Source: Streptomyces sp. JJ38 (GTDB lineage: Bacteria > Actinomycetota > Actinomycetes > Streptomycetales > Streptomycetaceae). Taken from it: DNA of 45,931 nt. The number at the start of each line of letters is the position of its first letter. Position 1 is the first letter of the stretch. The stretch is taken from positions 1-45,931 of the forward strand of contig NZ_JABLSI010000074.1 in NCBI RefSeq assembly GCF_019303475.1. Reading direction: 5' to 3'. Positions 26,413-34,600 of the stretch are shown here, in pieces. The notes under the pieces are model-generated. The model did no database searches. It saw only the letters and a list, made by a program, of their open reading frames with translations, and had not been told where the DNA came from. Position numbers and translations under genes: made by a program.

Positions 26413-26573
26413 GGCTGTCGGCCGGGGTCCGCAGGCCCGGCTGTCGGAGGACCCGGGTGGAGCGGGCGCCGGACGCCCCACGGAGAACGGCGTCCGGGCA
26501 CGCCGAAGCGCCGGCCGGGATCGATGATCCCCACCGGCCGCGACGTCTCAGACGCCCGTACGCCGTACCGTCC

Positions 26574-26598
26574 GCGTGGAGCGGACTGCGCTCCACGC
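26574..26598. terminator. Second hairpin between convergent purM and DUF3073 genes
   Basis: Perfect 10-bp inverted repeat GCGTGGAGCG / CGCTCCACGC, 5-base loop. Confidence 0.5.
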
Positions 26599-26618
26599 AC
26601 GGAACGAGGGCACGCCTG

Positions 26619-26644
26619 AGGGCCCCGTTCACATGCGGGGCCCT
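26619..26644 (-). terminator. Terminator after the DUF3073 gene
   Basis: AGGGCCCCG / CGGGGCCCT, 9-bp stem with an 8-base loop, 44 bases beyond the stop. Confidence 0.55.
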
Positions 26645-26688
26645 TCACAGGCGAAAACCCTTACGCGGTGGTTACCCGAAGGTCGGTG

Positions 26689-26937
26689 TCACGCACGACG
26701 ACGGCTGGAGGACTCGTCCGCTTCGGACTCCTCGTCCTCGTCGTCGTTGTACAGATCGGCGTACCGCGCGTACAGGTCGTCGTCCTCGTCGTCCTCGAAC
26801 GGCTCACCGTTCGGCGGCTGCTGCGCCGGCGTTGCACCCAGCTCTTCGGCCAGACGTGAGAGATCGGTACCGCCGCTGTTGTACTTCAGCTGGCGGGCGA
26901 CCTTCGTCTGCTTGGCCTTGGCCCGGCCGCGCCCCAT
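26689..26937 (-). CDS. DUF3073 family protein
   Basis: 82 residues: a basic N-terminus (MGRGRAKAKQTKVARQLKYN) and an acidic C-terminus (PFEDDEDDDLYARYADLYND). This small, universally conserved actinobacterial protein has no established role; the charge split suggests nucleic-acid or ribosome association. It stands between purM and vdh and has its own hairpins on the 3' side. Confidence 0.9.
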   Translation of the reverse strand: MGRGRAKAKQTKVARQLKYNSGGTDLSRLAEELGATPAQQPPNGEPFEDDEDDDLYARYADLYNDDEDEESEADESSSRRRA

Positions 26938-27090
26938 GGCTCGACCCCCTCAACGACGGGGCTCGACGGCCCCAGAGTCTTGACACGCGTTCATGGTGGA
27001 GAGCGGACTCTCTGTCGAGAGACCGGCTCTTAGAGCTTCAACGGTACCTGCTTCCGCGCCCGTACGGTACGCCGTCCGCGCGACCGGGCA

Positions 27091-27113
27091 GGTCACCGGC
27101 ACGCCCGGTGACC
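27091..27113. other. Hairpin in the DUF3073-vdh gap
   Basis: GGTCACCGG (27091-27099) / CCGGTGACC (27105-27113) in the 291-bp gap 26938-27228. It could be part of the DUF3073 promoter region or a second terminator for vdh. Confidence 0.35.
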
Positions 27114-27169
27114 GATTCCTCGCTGGTCAGAGCGCATTTTACCCTCCTGCGAGCGGATGACCCGCCGGG

Positions 27170-27199
27170 GGGTGGTGAGGGAAATCTCCCCCACCACCC
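27170..27199 (-). terminator. Terminator after vdh
   Basis: GGGTGGTG (27170-27177) / CACCACCC (27192-27199) plus inner GGG/CCC with one mismatch, 30 bases after the vdh stop. Confidence 0.6.
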
Positions 27200-27228
27200 G
27201 TCACGGAAGGTGACCTCGGCGCTGCGGG

Positions 27229-28380
27229 TCAGCCCGTCGCGCCCGGCAGCCTGGTCCCGGCGGCGATGCGCTGCTCGGCGATCCGGTCGGCCGCGACGGC
27301 GGGCGGGACCCCGTCCGTCTCGGCGCGTTCGAAGATCGCCAGCGTGGTGTCGAAGATCTTCTCCGCCTTCGCCTTCGCACGTGCGAAGTCGAAGCCGTGG
27401 AGCTCGTCCGCGACCTGGATGACGCCACCGGCGTTCACCACGTAGTCCGGGGCGTACAGGACGCCGCGTTCGGCGAGGGCCTTCTCGACGCCCGGGTGGG
27501 CGAGCTGGTTGTTGGCCGCCCCGCAGACGATCGAGGCCGTGAGCGTCTTCACCGTCTCGTCGTCGAGGGCGCCACCGAGCGCGCACGGCGCGTACACGTC
27601 CAGCTCCGGCACCCGGACGAGGGCGTCCGCGTCGGCCACGGCGGTGACCTCCGGGTGGGCCGCGCGCACCCGGGCCACGGCCTCCTCGCGCACGTCGGTG
27701 ATCACGACCTCGGCGCCATCCTCCAGCAGGTGCTCCACCAGGTGGTGGCCCACCTTGCCGACGCCGGCGATACCGACCCTCCGGCCGCGCAGGGTCGGGG
27801 CACCCCAGCGGTGCTGGGCGCTGGCCCGCATGCCCTGGAAGACGCCGAAGGCCGTCAGCACCGAGGAGTCGCCCGCGCCGCCGTTCTCGGGGGAGCGGCC
27901 CGTCGTCCAGCGGCACTCGCGGGCGATGACGTCCATGTCCCGCACGTAGGTGCCGACGTCGCAGGCCGTCACGTAGCGACCGCCGAGCGAGGCGACGAAG
28001 CGACCGTAGGCGAGCAGCAGCTCCTCGCTCTTGACCTTCTCCGGGTCACCGATGATGACGGCCTTGCCGCCACCGTGCTCCAGCCCGGCGAGCGCGTTCT
28101 TGTACGACATCCCACGGGCGAGGTTCAGAGCGTCCCGCGCCGCCGCGGCCTCGGGGAACTCCGCGTCCTCGTAGGCGTGGAACCGGGTGCCGCCGAGGGC
28201 CGGGCCCAGGGTGGTGGAGTGCAGGGCGATGACGGCCTTCAGGCCGGTCGTCGGGTCCTGGCAGAAGACGACCTGCTCGTGGCCGCCCAGCTCCGAGCGG
28301 AAGAGACCGGCCAGCACGGCGTCGGTCTGCTGTCCTGGCGCGCCGTCCTCGTTGACGGCGGCGCTCCGTACGTCAGTCAC
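27229..28380 (-). CDS. vdh: Valine (branched-chain amino acid) dehydrogenase
   Basis: 383 residues of the Glu/Leu/Phe/Val dehydrogenase family; NAD-dependent oxidative deamination of valine and related amino acids, feeding branched-chain acyl-CoA precursors. Landmarks: GLKAVIALHSTTLGPALGGT, MSYKNALAGLEHGGGKAVI (substrate-binding and catalytic lysines), and the Rossmann segment VGIAGVGKVGHHLVEHLLED. Context next to DUF3073 and bldC matches the known Streptomyces vdh locus. The start is the GTG at 28380, preceded by AGGAG; an inverted repeat lies about 55-70 bases upstream. The N-terminal ~20 residues are longer than I expect for the family. Confidence 0.93.
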   Translation of the reverse strand: MTDVRSAAVNEDGAPGQQTDAVLAGLFRSELGGHEQVVFCQDPTTGLKAVIALHSTTLGPALGGTRFHAYEDAEFPEAAAARDALNLARGMSYKNALAGLEHGGGKAVIIGDPEKVKSEELLLAYGRFVASLGGRYVTACDVGTYVRDMDVIARECRWTTGRSPENGGAGDSSVLTAFGVFQGMRASAQHRWGAPTLRGRRVGIAGVGKVGHHLVEHLLEDGAEVVITDVREEAVARVRAAHPEVTAVADADALVRVPELDVYAPCALGGALDDETVKTLTASIVCGAANNQLAHPGVEKALAERGVLYAPDYVVNAGGVIQVADELHGFDFARAKAKAEKIFDTTLAIFERAETDGVPPAVAADRIAEQRIAAGTRLPGATG

Positions 28381-28433
28381 GGTGGTGACTCCTGTAGTCG
28401 CGGTGGACGCCCTCCTGGGGGTGGGGAGGGCCT

Positions 28434-28450
28434 GTAGTGCAGCACACTAC
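28434..28450. promoter_or_regulatory. Inverted repeat in the vdh upstream region
   Basis: GTAGTG (28434-28439), 5 bases, CACTAC (28445-28450), 54 bases upstream of the vdh start codon. CTGTAGT also recurs at 28392-28398 and 28432-28438. This is the only symmetric site seen in the 345-bp divergent region 28381-28725 and is a plausible operator for amino-acid control of vdh. Confidence 0.4.
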
Positions 28451-28725
28451 GACCTCCCCGGGGGTGTGGGGCTGTCCGATCTTGGGGAGTGCCACTATGG
28501 CGTACCGGCGGGCGGTGACGGCGTCTCCGGCGTCGGCTTCCCCGGCTTCGGATGCGTGCCGTGGGCGGCGCGGGTCGGCCGGCGCGCGGTGCGCGTGGGC
28601 CGCGCGCGGTGCGTGGCTGCCGTGCGCCGGGTACCCGGCCGGGCGCGAGGCGGTGCGGCCGGGTGCGCGGGCCGCCCGGCCAGGCGCCCGGCAGGGGCCG
28701 AGGAGCGCGGGACAGGAGGGCGAAC

Positions 28726-29562
28726 GTGGGTGACATGACGGGCCCGCCGGTCCCGTACGCGGCCTATCTGCGCGTCTACGAGCCGTTGGCGGCCTTCCCC
28801 GAGCCCGAGCGCACGTACTGGGCCCGCTACGCCCGGCGGGCCCGCCGTCCCGGTGCGCAGGACGAGCTGCGCCGCGCCCTGGCCGGGCTGCTCCCGGTGC
28901 CGCCGGTGGCCGTCCCGGAGCAGGAGAGCGGGGACGCCTTCGTGGCGGAGGTGGGCGGCGTGCTGTGCGTGTGCCCCTGGCGGACCCGGTTGCGTGCCTG
29001 GCTCGCCCTGGCCGAGGCCGACCGCGAGTTGCCGTCGCCGGTGCTGGAGGCGGCGATGCCGCCCGTCGTCCGCCGACAGGCCGAGGCCGACTACGAGCGC
29101 TGGCGGGAGCGCAACCCCGATGCCCGCCCATGGCTGCGCTCGGCCCTGTGGCACGTGCCGGTGCGCTGGTTCCTGCTCTTCTCCGAGGACGAGCGGGAGT
29201 ACGACGAGACGGACGGCGAGCCGCTGCTGCGCTACCGCACGCCGATGGTCCAGGCCCGCCGTCGGCTCGCCCGCGGCCTGCGGGCTGTGCGCGCCGAGGT
29301 GCAGGAGGGGCCGCTCGTCGACGGTCTGGTGGACGTGGGGCGATGGCTGGAGGAATTCCACCCTCGTTCACTCGTAGAGCTGGACTATGGCGGCCTCGTG
29401 CATACGATCTCTCGGGAAGACCTCGCGGCGGACCACTCCGCCGCGGAGGCGGCCGAGGGTGTCGCCGCCCTGCGCGACGGCGACACCGAGCGCGCGGGCG
29501 AGGTCTTCGAGCGGCTCACGGAGCGCTGGCGTGCCGTGCAGGAGCGCCAGTTCGCGAGCTGA
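28726..29562 (+). CDS. Conserved hypothetical protein upstream of bldC
   Basis: 278 residues, soluble, charged, with Arg/Glu-rich helices (QAEADYERWRERN, VQARRRLARGLRAVRAEVQE) and aromatic motifs (WHVPVRWFLLFSEDEREY, LVELDYGGLVHTIS). No known domain is recognised. The GTG at 28726 is preferred because AGGAGGG ends 5 bases before it; ATG at 28735 is the alternative. Codon bias is normal. It is transcribed toward bldC but a hairpin and a 520-bp gap intervene. Confidence 0.78.
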   Translation: MGDMTGPPVPYAAYLRVYEPLAAFPEPERTYWARYARRARRPGAQDELRRALAGLLPVPPVAVPEQESGDAFVAEVGGVLCVCPWRTRLRAWLALAEADRELPSPVLEAAMPPVVRRQAEADYERWRERNPDARPWLRSALWHVPVRWFLLFSEDEREYDETDGEPLLRYRTPMVQARRRLARGLRAVRAEVQEGPLVDGLVDVGRWLEEFHPRSLVELDYGGLVHTISREDLAADHSAAEAAEGVAALRDGDTERAGEVFERLTERWRAVQERQFAS

Positions 29563-29613
29563 CGGCCTGGTCGGGGCGCCGGGCTCCGGAGCGGCCGTCC
29601 GATCCGACGATGC

Positions 29614-29633
29614 TTCGGGACCAAGGTCCCGAA
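29614..29633 (+). terminator. Terminator after the hypothetical gene
   Basis: TTCGGGACC / GGTCCCGAA, perfect 9-bp arms with only 2 bases between (effectively an 8-bp stem, 4-base loop), 51 bases after the stop. Confidence 0.5.
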
Positions 29634-29702
29634 CCGGGCCAATGGCTCAAGCGTGACGGATAGCACGTAAACCCGCGTAAAGAGCCCCTTGCCCGCAAGC
29701 CC

Positions 29703-29731
29703 ACTCCTCGTGTCAAAATAGGACAAGGAGT
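29703..29731 (+). other. Imperfect stem-loop upstream of bldC
   Basis: ACTCCTCGTGTC (29703-29714) can pair with GGACAAGGAGT (29721-29731) around AAAATA. It is less GC-rich than host average. It may be a further terminator or part of the long bldC upstream region. Confidence 0.35.
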
Positions 29732-29816
29732 CCGGGACGGTCTCCTTCCGTCCTCCTGGGGGCGGACACTTCGGATACTTCGGTACTGCGCTGCTTGTTC
29801 GCCTCGGTGGTGTCTC

Positions 29817-29852
29817 GTGACATCTTGTGACGTATCGTCACGTGGGTGTGAC
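29817..29852 (+). promoter_or_regulatory. Helically phased GTGAC repeats upstream of bldC
   Basis: GTGAC occurs at 29817, 29827 and 29848, with the inverted form GTCAC at 29837: four half-sites spaced 10, 10 and 11 bp, about one DNA turn. The middle pair forms the palindrome GTGACG-TAT-CGTCAC. It is the most structured stretch in the 520-bp gap 29563-30082, which otherwise holds a -10-like TATAAC near 29980 and no credible gene. Confidence 0.45.
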
Positions 29853-30082
29853 TGTCCGTTATGGGATAGTCCATCGCTGTCCGTTGGGGTTGCATACCCG
29901 AGGAGGCAATTCCGTCGGTTTGGCCGTCGTGGCTGGACAGATGGTGTAGTTGTAGTGCCGAGGACAAGCCGTTCGTCCTATAACCGACTCGACCCGCGTG
30001 CGCCATTTCGGGCGACGCGGGTCAAGGTGCAGAATTTAGAGGAAAGAACCGTGATGGTTCGGTTCTCCCGAGGAGGCCGCTC

Positions 30083-30289
30083 ATGACCGCTCGCACCCCT
30101 GATGCCGAGCCGCTGCTGACCCCGGCTGAGGTCGCCACCATGTTCCGTGTCGACCCCAAGACGGTCACGCGCTGGGCAAAGGCGGGCAAGCTCACGTCGA
30201 TCCGCACGCTTGGCGGGCACCGGCGCTATCGCGAGGCGGAGGTGCGCGCGCTTCTCGCGGGTATTCCGCAGCAGCGCAGCGAGGTCTGA
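30083..30289 (+). CDS. bldC: BldC, MerR-like DNA-binding developmental regulator
   Basis: 68 residues, a stand-alone winged helix-turn-helix: LLTPAEVATMFRVDPKTVTRWAKAGKLTSIRTLGGHRRYREAEVRA. BldC is the Streptomyces regulator that delays entry into development; it binds head-to-tail on direct repeats in target promoters. Length and sequence look canonical. The ATG at 30083 follows GAGGAGG by 6-7 bases. The gene has an unusually long, low-GC upstream region and strong hairpins downstream, so it is monocistronic. Confidence 0.97.
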   Translation: MTARTPDAEPLLTPAEVATMFRVDPKTVTRWAKAGKLTSIRTLGGHRRYREAEVRALLAGIPQQRSEV

Positions 30290-30388
30290 ATTACCCTATA
30301 ACGGACATACCGGGCTGAGTCCCGGCACCGTTCCCTTCTGACGAAATCCCCCGGGCTGCTACCCCCTGACGCCCGGTCATGCTCGTCG

Positions 30389-30428
30389 ACGTATCGCGTC
30401 GGACTCCGCCGGGTCCGGCGCGATACGT
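30389..30428 (+). terminator. bldC terminator
   Basis: A 16-bp stem (15 Watson-Crick pairs and one U-G) formed by 30389-30404 and 30413-30428 with an 8-base loop, 100 bases after the bldC stop. Confidence 0.7.
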
Positions 30429-30434
30429 GCGTTC

Positions 30435-30452
30435 GGGCCCTGATCAGGGCCC
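30435..30452. other. 18-bp perfect palindrome after bldC
   Basis: GGGCCCTGA followed by TCAGGGCCC. It could be a second terminator element or a protein site. The rest of the 460-bp gap 30290-30749 includes an AT-rich island near 30510-30580 and no recognisable gene. Confidence 0.4.
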
Positions 30453-30749
30453 TGTCCGGTCTCCGCGGGGTGCCTGGCGAGGATGGTGTGGGGGGCGCTC
30501 GGAGATAGGTGCAATTGCACATATTAAATCGAGTGGATGTAGGGGCGGCATAAAGTCGGCCGTTTTCGTAGTCATTTCGGTGACTCCCGTCACATGGCTG
30601 TGTCCTTGCCGCCCCAAGCCCGCTTGCTGTAGTGGAACTTGGGCGTCCGTCCCGCCGCGAGCGGGATCGACGTCATCCACCACCACCCACCATGGCACCT
30701 CGGGTGCCTCACCGGAGGCGGCTTTGGTCATGTCGTGCCGGGACTTTCG

Positions 30750-31325
30750 TCACCCGTCTCCACGCGTGGGTTCCGTCCGCGGAGGCGACGCCGGCGCCGG
30801 GCCCGCGTCCGGCGTCGGAACGTTGTCGGACACGGGGTCGGCCGCGGCGTCGGCTGCCGGGTCGGCCGCGGGGGCGACCGGCGGGGTGGCGGCCTGGGCT
30901 GCGGCCTGGGCCGCCGCCGGATCCGCCCCCCGGGAGAGATCGTTGCCGGACGGGGGTTCAGCCTCCTCCCGTGGTCGGTTCGTGTTCCGTGGGTCCTGCG
31001 GCCCGTTCCTCGCTCGTGGCCCCTCCGGGCTCTGCGGCAGGCCGCTCTCCCGTGTGGGACCCGCTGCCCGTGGCGGGTCCGCTTCCGGCGCCGGGGGCGA
31101 CTGCCGCGCCTGCGCGCCGTCGTCCGTCGCCAGGACGGCCTCCCATGCCCGCTGGCTGCTCCCCTCCTGAGCGAGCAGCAGGATGCGGTGGCACACGGGG
31201 CAGAGTCGCGTCACGTGCCGGTAGTGCCGGTAGCGGGCCTCCGTGGACAGGCGGGCGGCGGCCGACAGATGGGCGCGCAGTAGCGCGGCCGTCTCGTGCC
31301 GCCGTCCTCCCTCCGTCAACCCCAT
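30750..31325 (-). CDS. DUF6274-like protein with CPxCH motif and long Pro/Ala tail
   Basis: 191 residues. The N-terminal ~60 residues hold ETAALLRAHLSAAARLS and HYRHVTRLCPVCHRILLLAQE; the Cys-x-x-Cys-His string may bind a metal. I associate this domain with the Streptomyces DUF6274 group, from memory. The remaining ~130 residues are disordered Pro/Ala/Arg-rich. The ATG at 31325 follows a run of G residues suited to ribosome binding; the frame is open upstream through tRNA-Asp but that part is not coding. Function unknown; conserved next to hrpA. Confidence 0.72.
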   Translation of the reverse strand: MGLTEGGRRHETAALLRAHLSAAARLSTEARYRHYRHVTRLCPVCHRILLLAQEGSSQRAWEAVLATDDGAQARQSPPAPEADPPRAAGPTRESGLPQSPEGPRARNGPQDPRNTNRPREEAEPPSGNDLSRGADPAAAQAAAQAATPPVAPAADPAADAAADPVSDNVPTPDAGPAPASPPRTEPTRGDG

Positions 31326-31440
31326 CAGAGCCCCCCTTCGTTGTAGGCAGGGGTACTCGCGCTCCGTAGGGGCGTCAAGACGGCGCGTACGGATCAGGCC
31401 GGTCGCAGACGCCGGCACGGCAGGCGCGTGACACGACGAA

Positions 31441-31470
31441 GGGCCCGGATTCCGTGGGGAATCCGGGCCC
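31441..31470 (-). terminator. Terminator of tRNA-Asp (first copy)
   Basis: Perfect 13-bp stem GGGCCCGGATTCC / GGAATCCGGGCCC with a 4-base loop, followed on the minus strand by TTCG; 12 bases after the tRNA 3' end. Confidence 0.8.
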
Positions 31471-31481
31471 TTCGACTCATG

Positions 31482-31556
31482 CGGTCCTGACGGGATTTGA
31501 ACCCGCGGCCTCCACCTTGACAGGGTGGCGAGCACTCCAAACTGCTCCACAGGACC
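31482..31556 (-). tRNA. tRNA-Asp (GTC anticodon)
   Basis: 75-base cloverleaf: acceptor GGTCCTG/CAGGACC, anticodon loop CTGTCAA (GTC), T-loop GGTTCAAATCC. Identical to the copy at 38613-38687. No encoded CCA. Confidence 0.97.
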
Positions 31557-31674
31557 AGGAGTGCTTCCGGCTGTTCGACCGGCGCGAGATGAGACTCTAC
31601 AGCAGCCCAGCCCACGTGTGCGAATCGCTCCCCGAGCCGGCACGACGGCCCTGGTCGGGCCGGGGCCGGAGGGG

Positions 31675-34600
31675 CTACGGGGCGGCGGCGTCGACCGCCT
31701 TCACGATCCGCTTGTCCGACACCGGATACGCCGTGCCCAGGGCGTGCGCGAAGTAGCTCACGCGCAGCTCCTCGATCATCCAGCGGATCTCGCGAGCCGC
31801 CGCCGGCACCGGCCGTCCCGGCGGGAACTGCTCCAGGAGCCAGGCGTACTCGTCCCGCATCTCCCGCACCTTGGCCGTCCGGCTGCGGTCGCGCTCCGCG
31901 TTCGTGGGCAGCTGCTGGAGCCGGCGGTCCACCGCCGTCAGGTACCGCAGCAGGTCCGGCAGCCGCCGCGCCCCGTGCCGGGTCACGAACCCCGGGCACA
32001 CCAGCTCGCCGAGCTGCTCGCGGACGTCGGTCAGCGAGGGCAGCAGCGTCGCGCTCCGCGCCAGCTGTGGCGATTTCATCCGCCGCTCACACGACTGCCA
32101 GGCGACGAGGACCTCCTGCACCTGCCGCACCGTCTTGAGCGTCGCGTCGACGACGTCCGTGCGCACGGCGTCGAAGAGCTTGCGGAAGCCCTCCTCGTCC
32201 CAGGCCGGGCCGCCGTGCGCGGCGATCAGCAGGTCCGTGGCGGCGCTCACGCAGTCCTCGAAGAGCTCCTGCACGCTGCCGTGCGGCGAGGCCGCCAGCG
32301 CCAGCTTCTGTTGGTTGGAGAGCTTCGACTGCGCGAACTTCCCCGGATCAGAAGGCAGGTTGAGCCGGATGAGACGGCGCGTCCCGCGCCACATGGCCTC
32401 CCGCTGCTCCGCCTCGGTGTCGAAGAGCCGCACGGAGACCGACGTGCCGTCGTCCACCAGCGCCGGGTACGCCTTGACGGGCTGGCCCGAGCGACGCGTC
32501 TCGAAGGTGCGCTCCAGCGTGCCGATCGTCCAGGCCGTCAGGCCCGTGCGCGGCTGCGGCGCGGCGGCCTTGGGCGCGCCGTCGGCGCCGCTCGGGACCG
32601 TGCCCGGGCCCGTCCCGGCCGACGTCCCGCCGCGCCGTCCGCCACCGCCGCCCGCCGACGCCTCGAAGGCCCGTGAAAGCGCCGCCCGCGCCTGCGGCTT
32701 GAACCGCAGCCGCAGCACCTCCAGGTCCTTGTCCTCGGCCTCGGCCGCCGCCTTGCCGCGCACCGGCCGCCCGCGCTCGTCCACCACCCGGAACGTGATC
32801 CGCAGATGGCCGGGCACCTTGTCCCAGTCGAAGTCCTCCGGAGCCACCGGCACCGCCGTCATCCGGTGCAGGGCCTTGGCCAGGACCGCGGCGAGCGGCT
32901 GGTCCAGCGGGACGTCGGCCGGCGTCGCGAACTCGGCGAGGAACCGCTCGGCGAAGTTCGGTGCCGGCACGCAGTTGCGCCGGATCGGCTTCGGCAGCGA
33001 ACGGATCAGCTCGGTGACGACGTCCAGCCGCAGCCCGGGGATCTGCCAGTCGAAGCCCTCACCCGTCACCTGGTTGAGGACCTGGAGCGGGACGTGGACC
33101 GTGACGCCGTCCGCGTCCGTCCCCGGCTCGAACTGGTACGTCACCTTGAGCCGCAGCCCGCCCTGCCGCCACACGTCGGGGTAGTCGGCCTTGGTGATCT
33201 GACCGGCCCGCTCGTTGATGAGCATCGACTTCTCGAAGCTCAGCAGATCCGGTTCCTCGCGCCGTTTGTGCTTCCACCAGGAGTCGAAGTGAGCCCCGGA
33301 GACGATGTGTTCGGGCAGCCGCTGGTCGTAGAAGTCGTACAGGGTCTCGTCGTCGACGAGGATGTCCCGGCGGCGCGCCCGGTGTTCCAGCTCCTCGACC
33401 TCGCCGAGCAGCTTGCGGTTGTCGTGGAAGAACTGGTGGTGCGTGCGCCAGTCGCCCTCGACGAGAGCGTTGCGGATGAACAGGTCGCGGCACGTCTCGG
33501 GGTCGATCCGGCCGTAGTTGACCTTGCGCCCGGCGACGATCGGCACGCCGTACAGCGTCACCTTCTCGTACGCCATCACCGCGGCCTGCTTCTGCTCCCA
33601 GTGCGGCTCGCCGTAGGTGCGCTTGACGAGGTGCTCGGCCAGTGGCTCGATCCAGTCCGGGTCGATCCTGGCGTTGACCCGCGCCCACAGCCGCGACGTC
33701 TCCACCAGCTCGGCCGACATCACCCACCGCGGCGGCTTCTTGAACAGGGCGGAACCCGGGAACACGGCGAACTTAGCGCTCCGCGCGCCCAGGTACTCGT
33801 TCTTCGCGCCCGGCTTTCCGCCCGTCTTCCCGGCGGGCTTGCCGCCCTCGGCCGTGCCCTCCTTGAGCCCGATGTGCGACAGCAGGCCCGCGAGCAGCGA
33901 GCGGTGGACGGCGTCCGGATGCGACTCGCCCTCCCCGATCGTCACGCCCAGCGACTTGGCCACCTGGCGCACCTGCGTGTAGATGTCCTGCCACTCCCGT
34001 ATGCGCAGGTAGTTCAGGTACTCGGCGCGGCACATGCGGCGGAACGCGGACGAGGACAGCTCCTTCTGCCGCTCGCGGACGTACGTCCACAGGTTGAGGA
34101 AGGAGAGGAAGTCGCTGTTCTCGTCGCGGAACCGGGCGTGCTGCTGGTCCGCCTGCTGCTGCTTCTCGGCGGGACGCTCGCGCGGGTCCTGGATCGACAG
34201 CGCCGCGGCGATCACCATCACCTCGCGGACGCAGCCGTTGCGCTCGGCCTCCAGCACCATGCGCGCCAGCCGCGGGTCCACCGGCAGCTGCGCCAGCTTG
34301 CGGCCGGTGTCCGTCAGCCGCTTCTTCGGGTCCTTCGCCGCCGTGTCCAGCGCCCCCAGCTCCTCCAGGAGCTGCACGCCAGCCTTGACGCTGCGCTGGT
34401 CCGGCGGGTCGATGAACGGGAACCGCCCGACGTCGCCCAGCCCCGCCGCCGTCATCTGGAGGATGACCGAGGCCAGGTTCGTCCGCAGGATCTCCGCGTC
34501 CGTGAACTCGGGCCGGGAGAGGAAGTCCTCCTCCGAGTACAGCCGGACGCAGATGCCGTCCGACGTCCGGCCGCAGCGGCCCTTGCGCTGGTTGGCGCTC

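Noticed and set aside
23722..26481. 919-codon minus-strand open frame
   Set aside because: Antisense to purF and purM; low-complexity Gly/Ala/Arg/Asp composition typical of a shadow frame.
29713..30006. 97-codon minus-strand frame upstream of bldC
   Set aside because: No ribosome site, atypical codon use, and it covers the structured bldC regulatory region.
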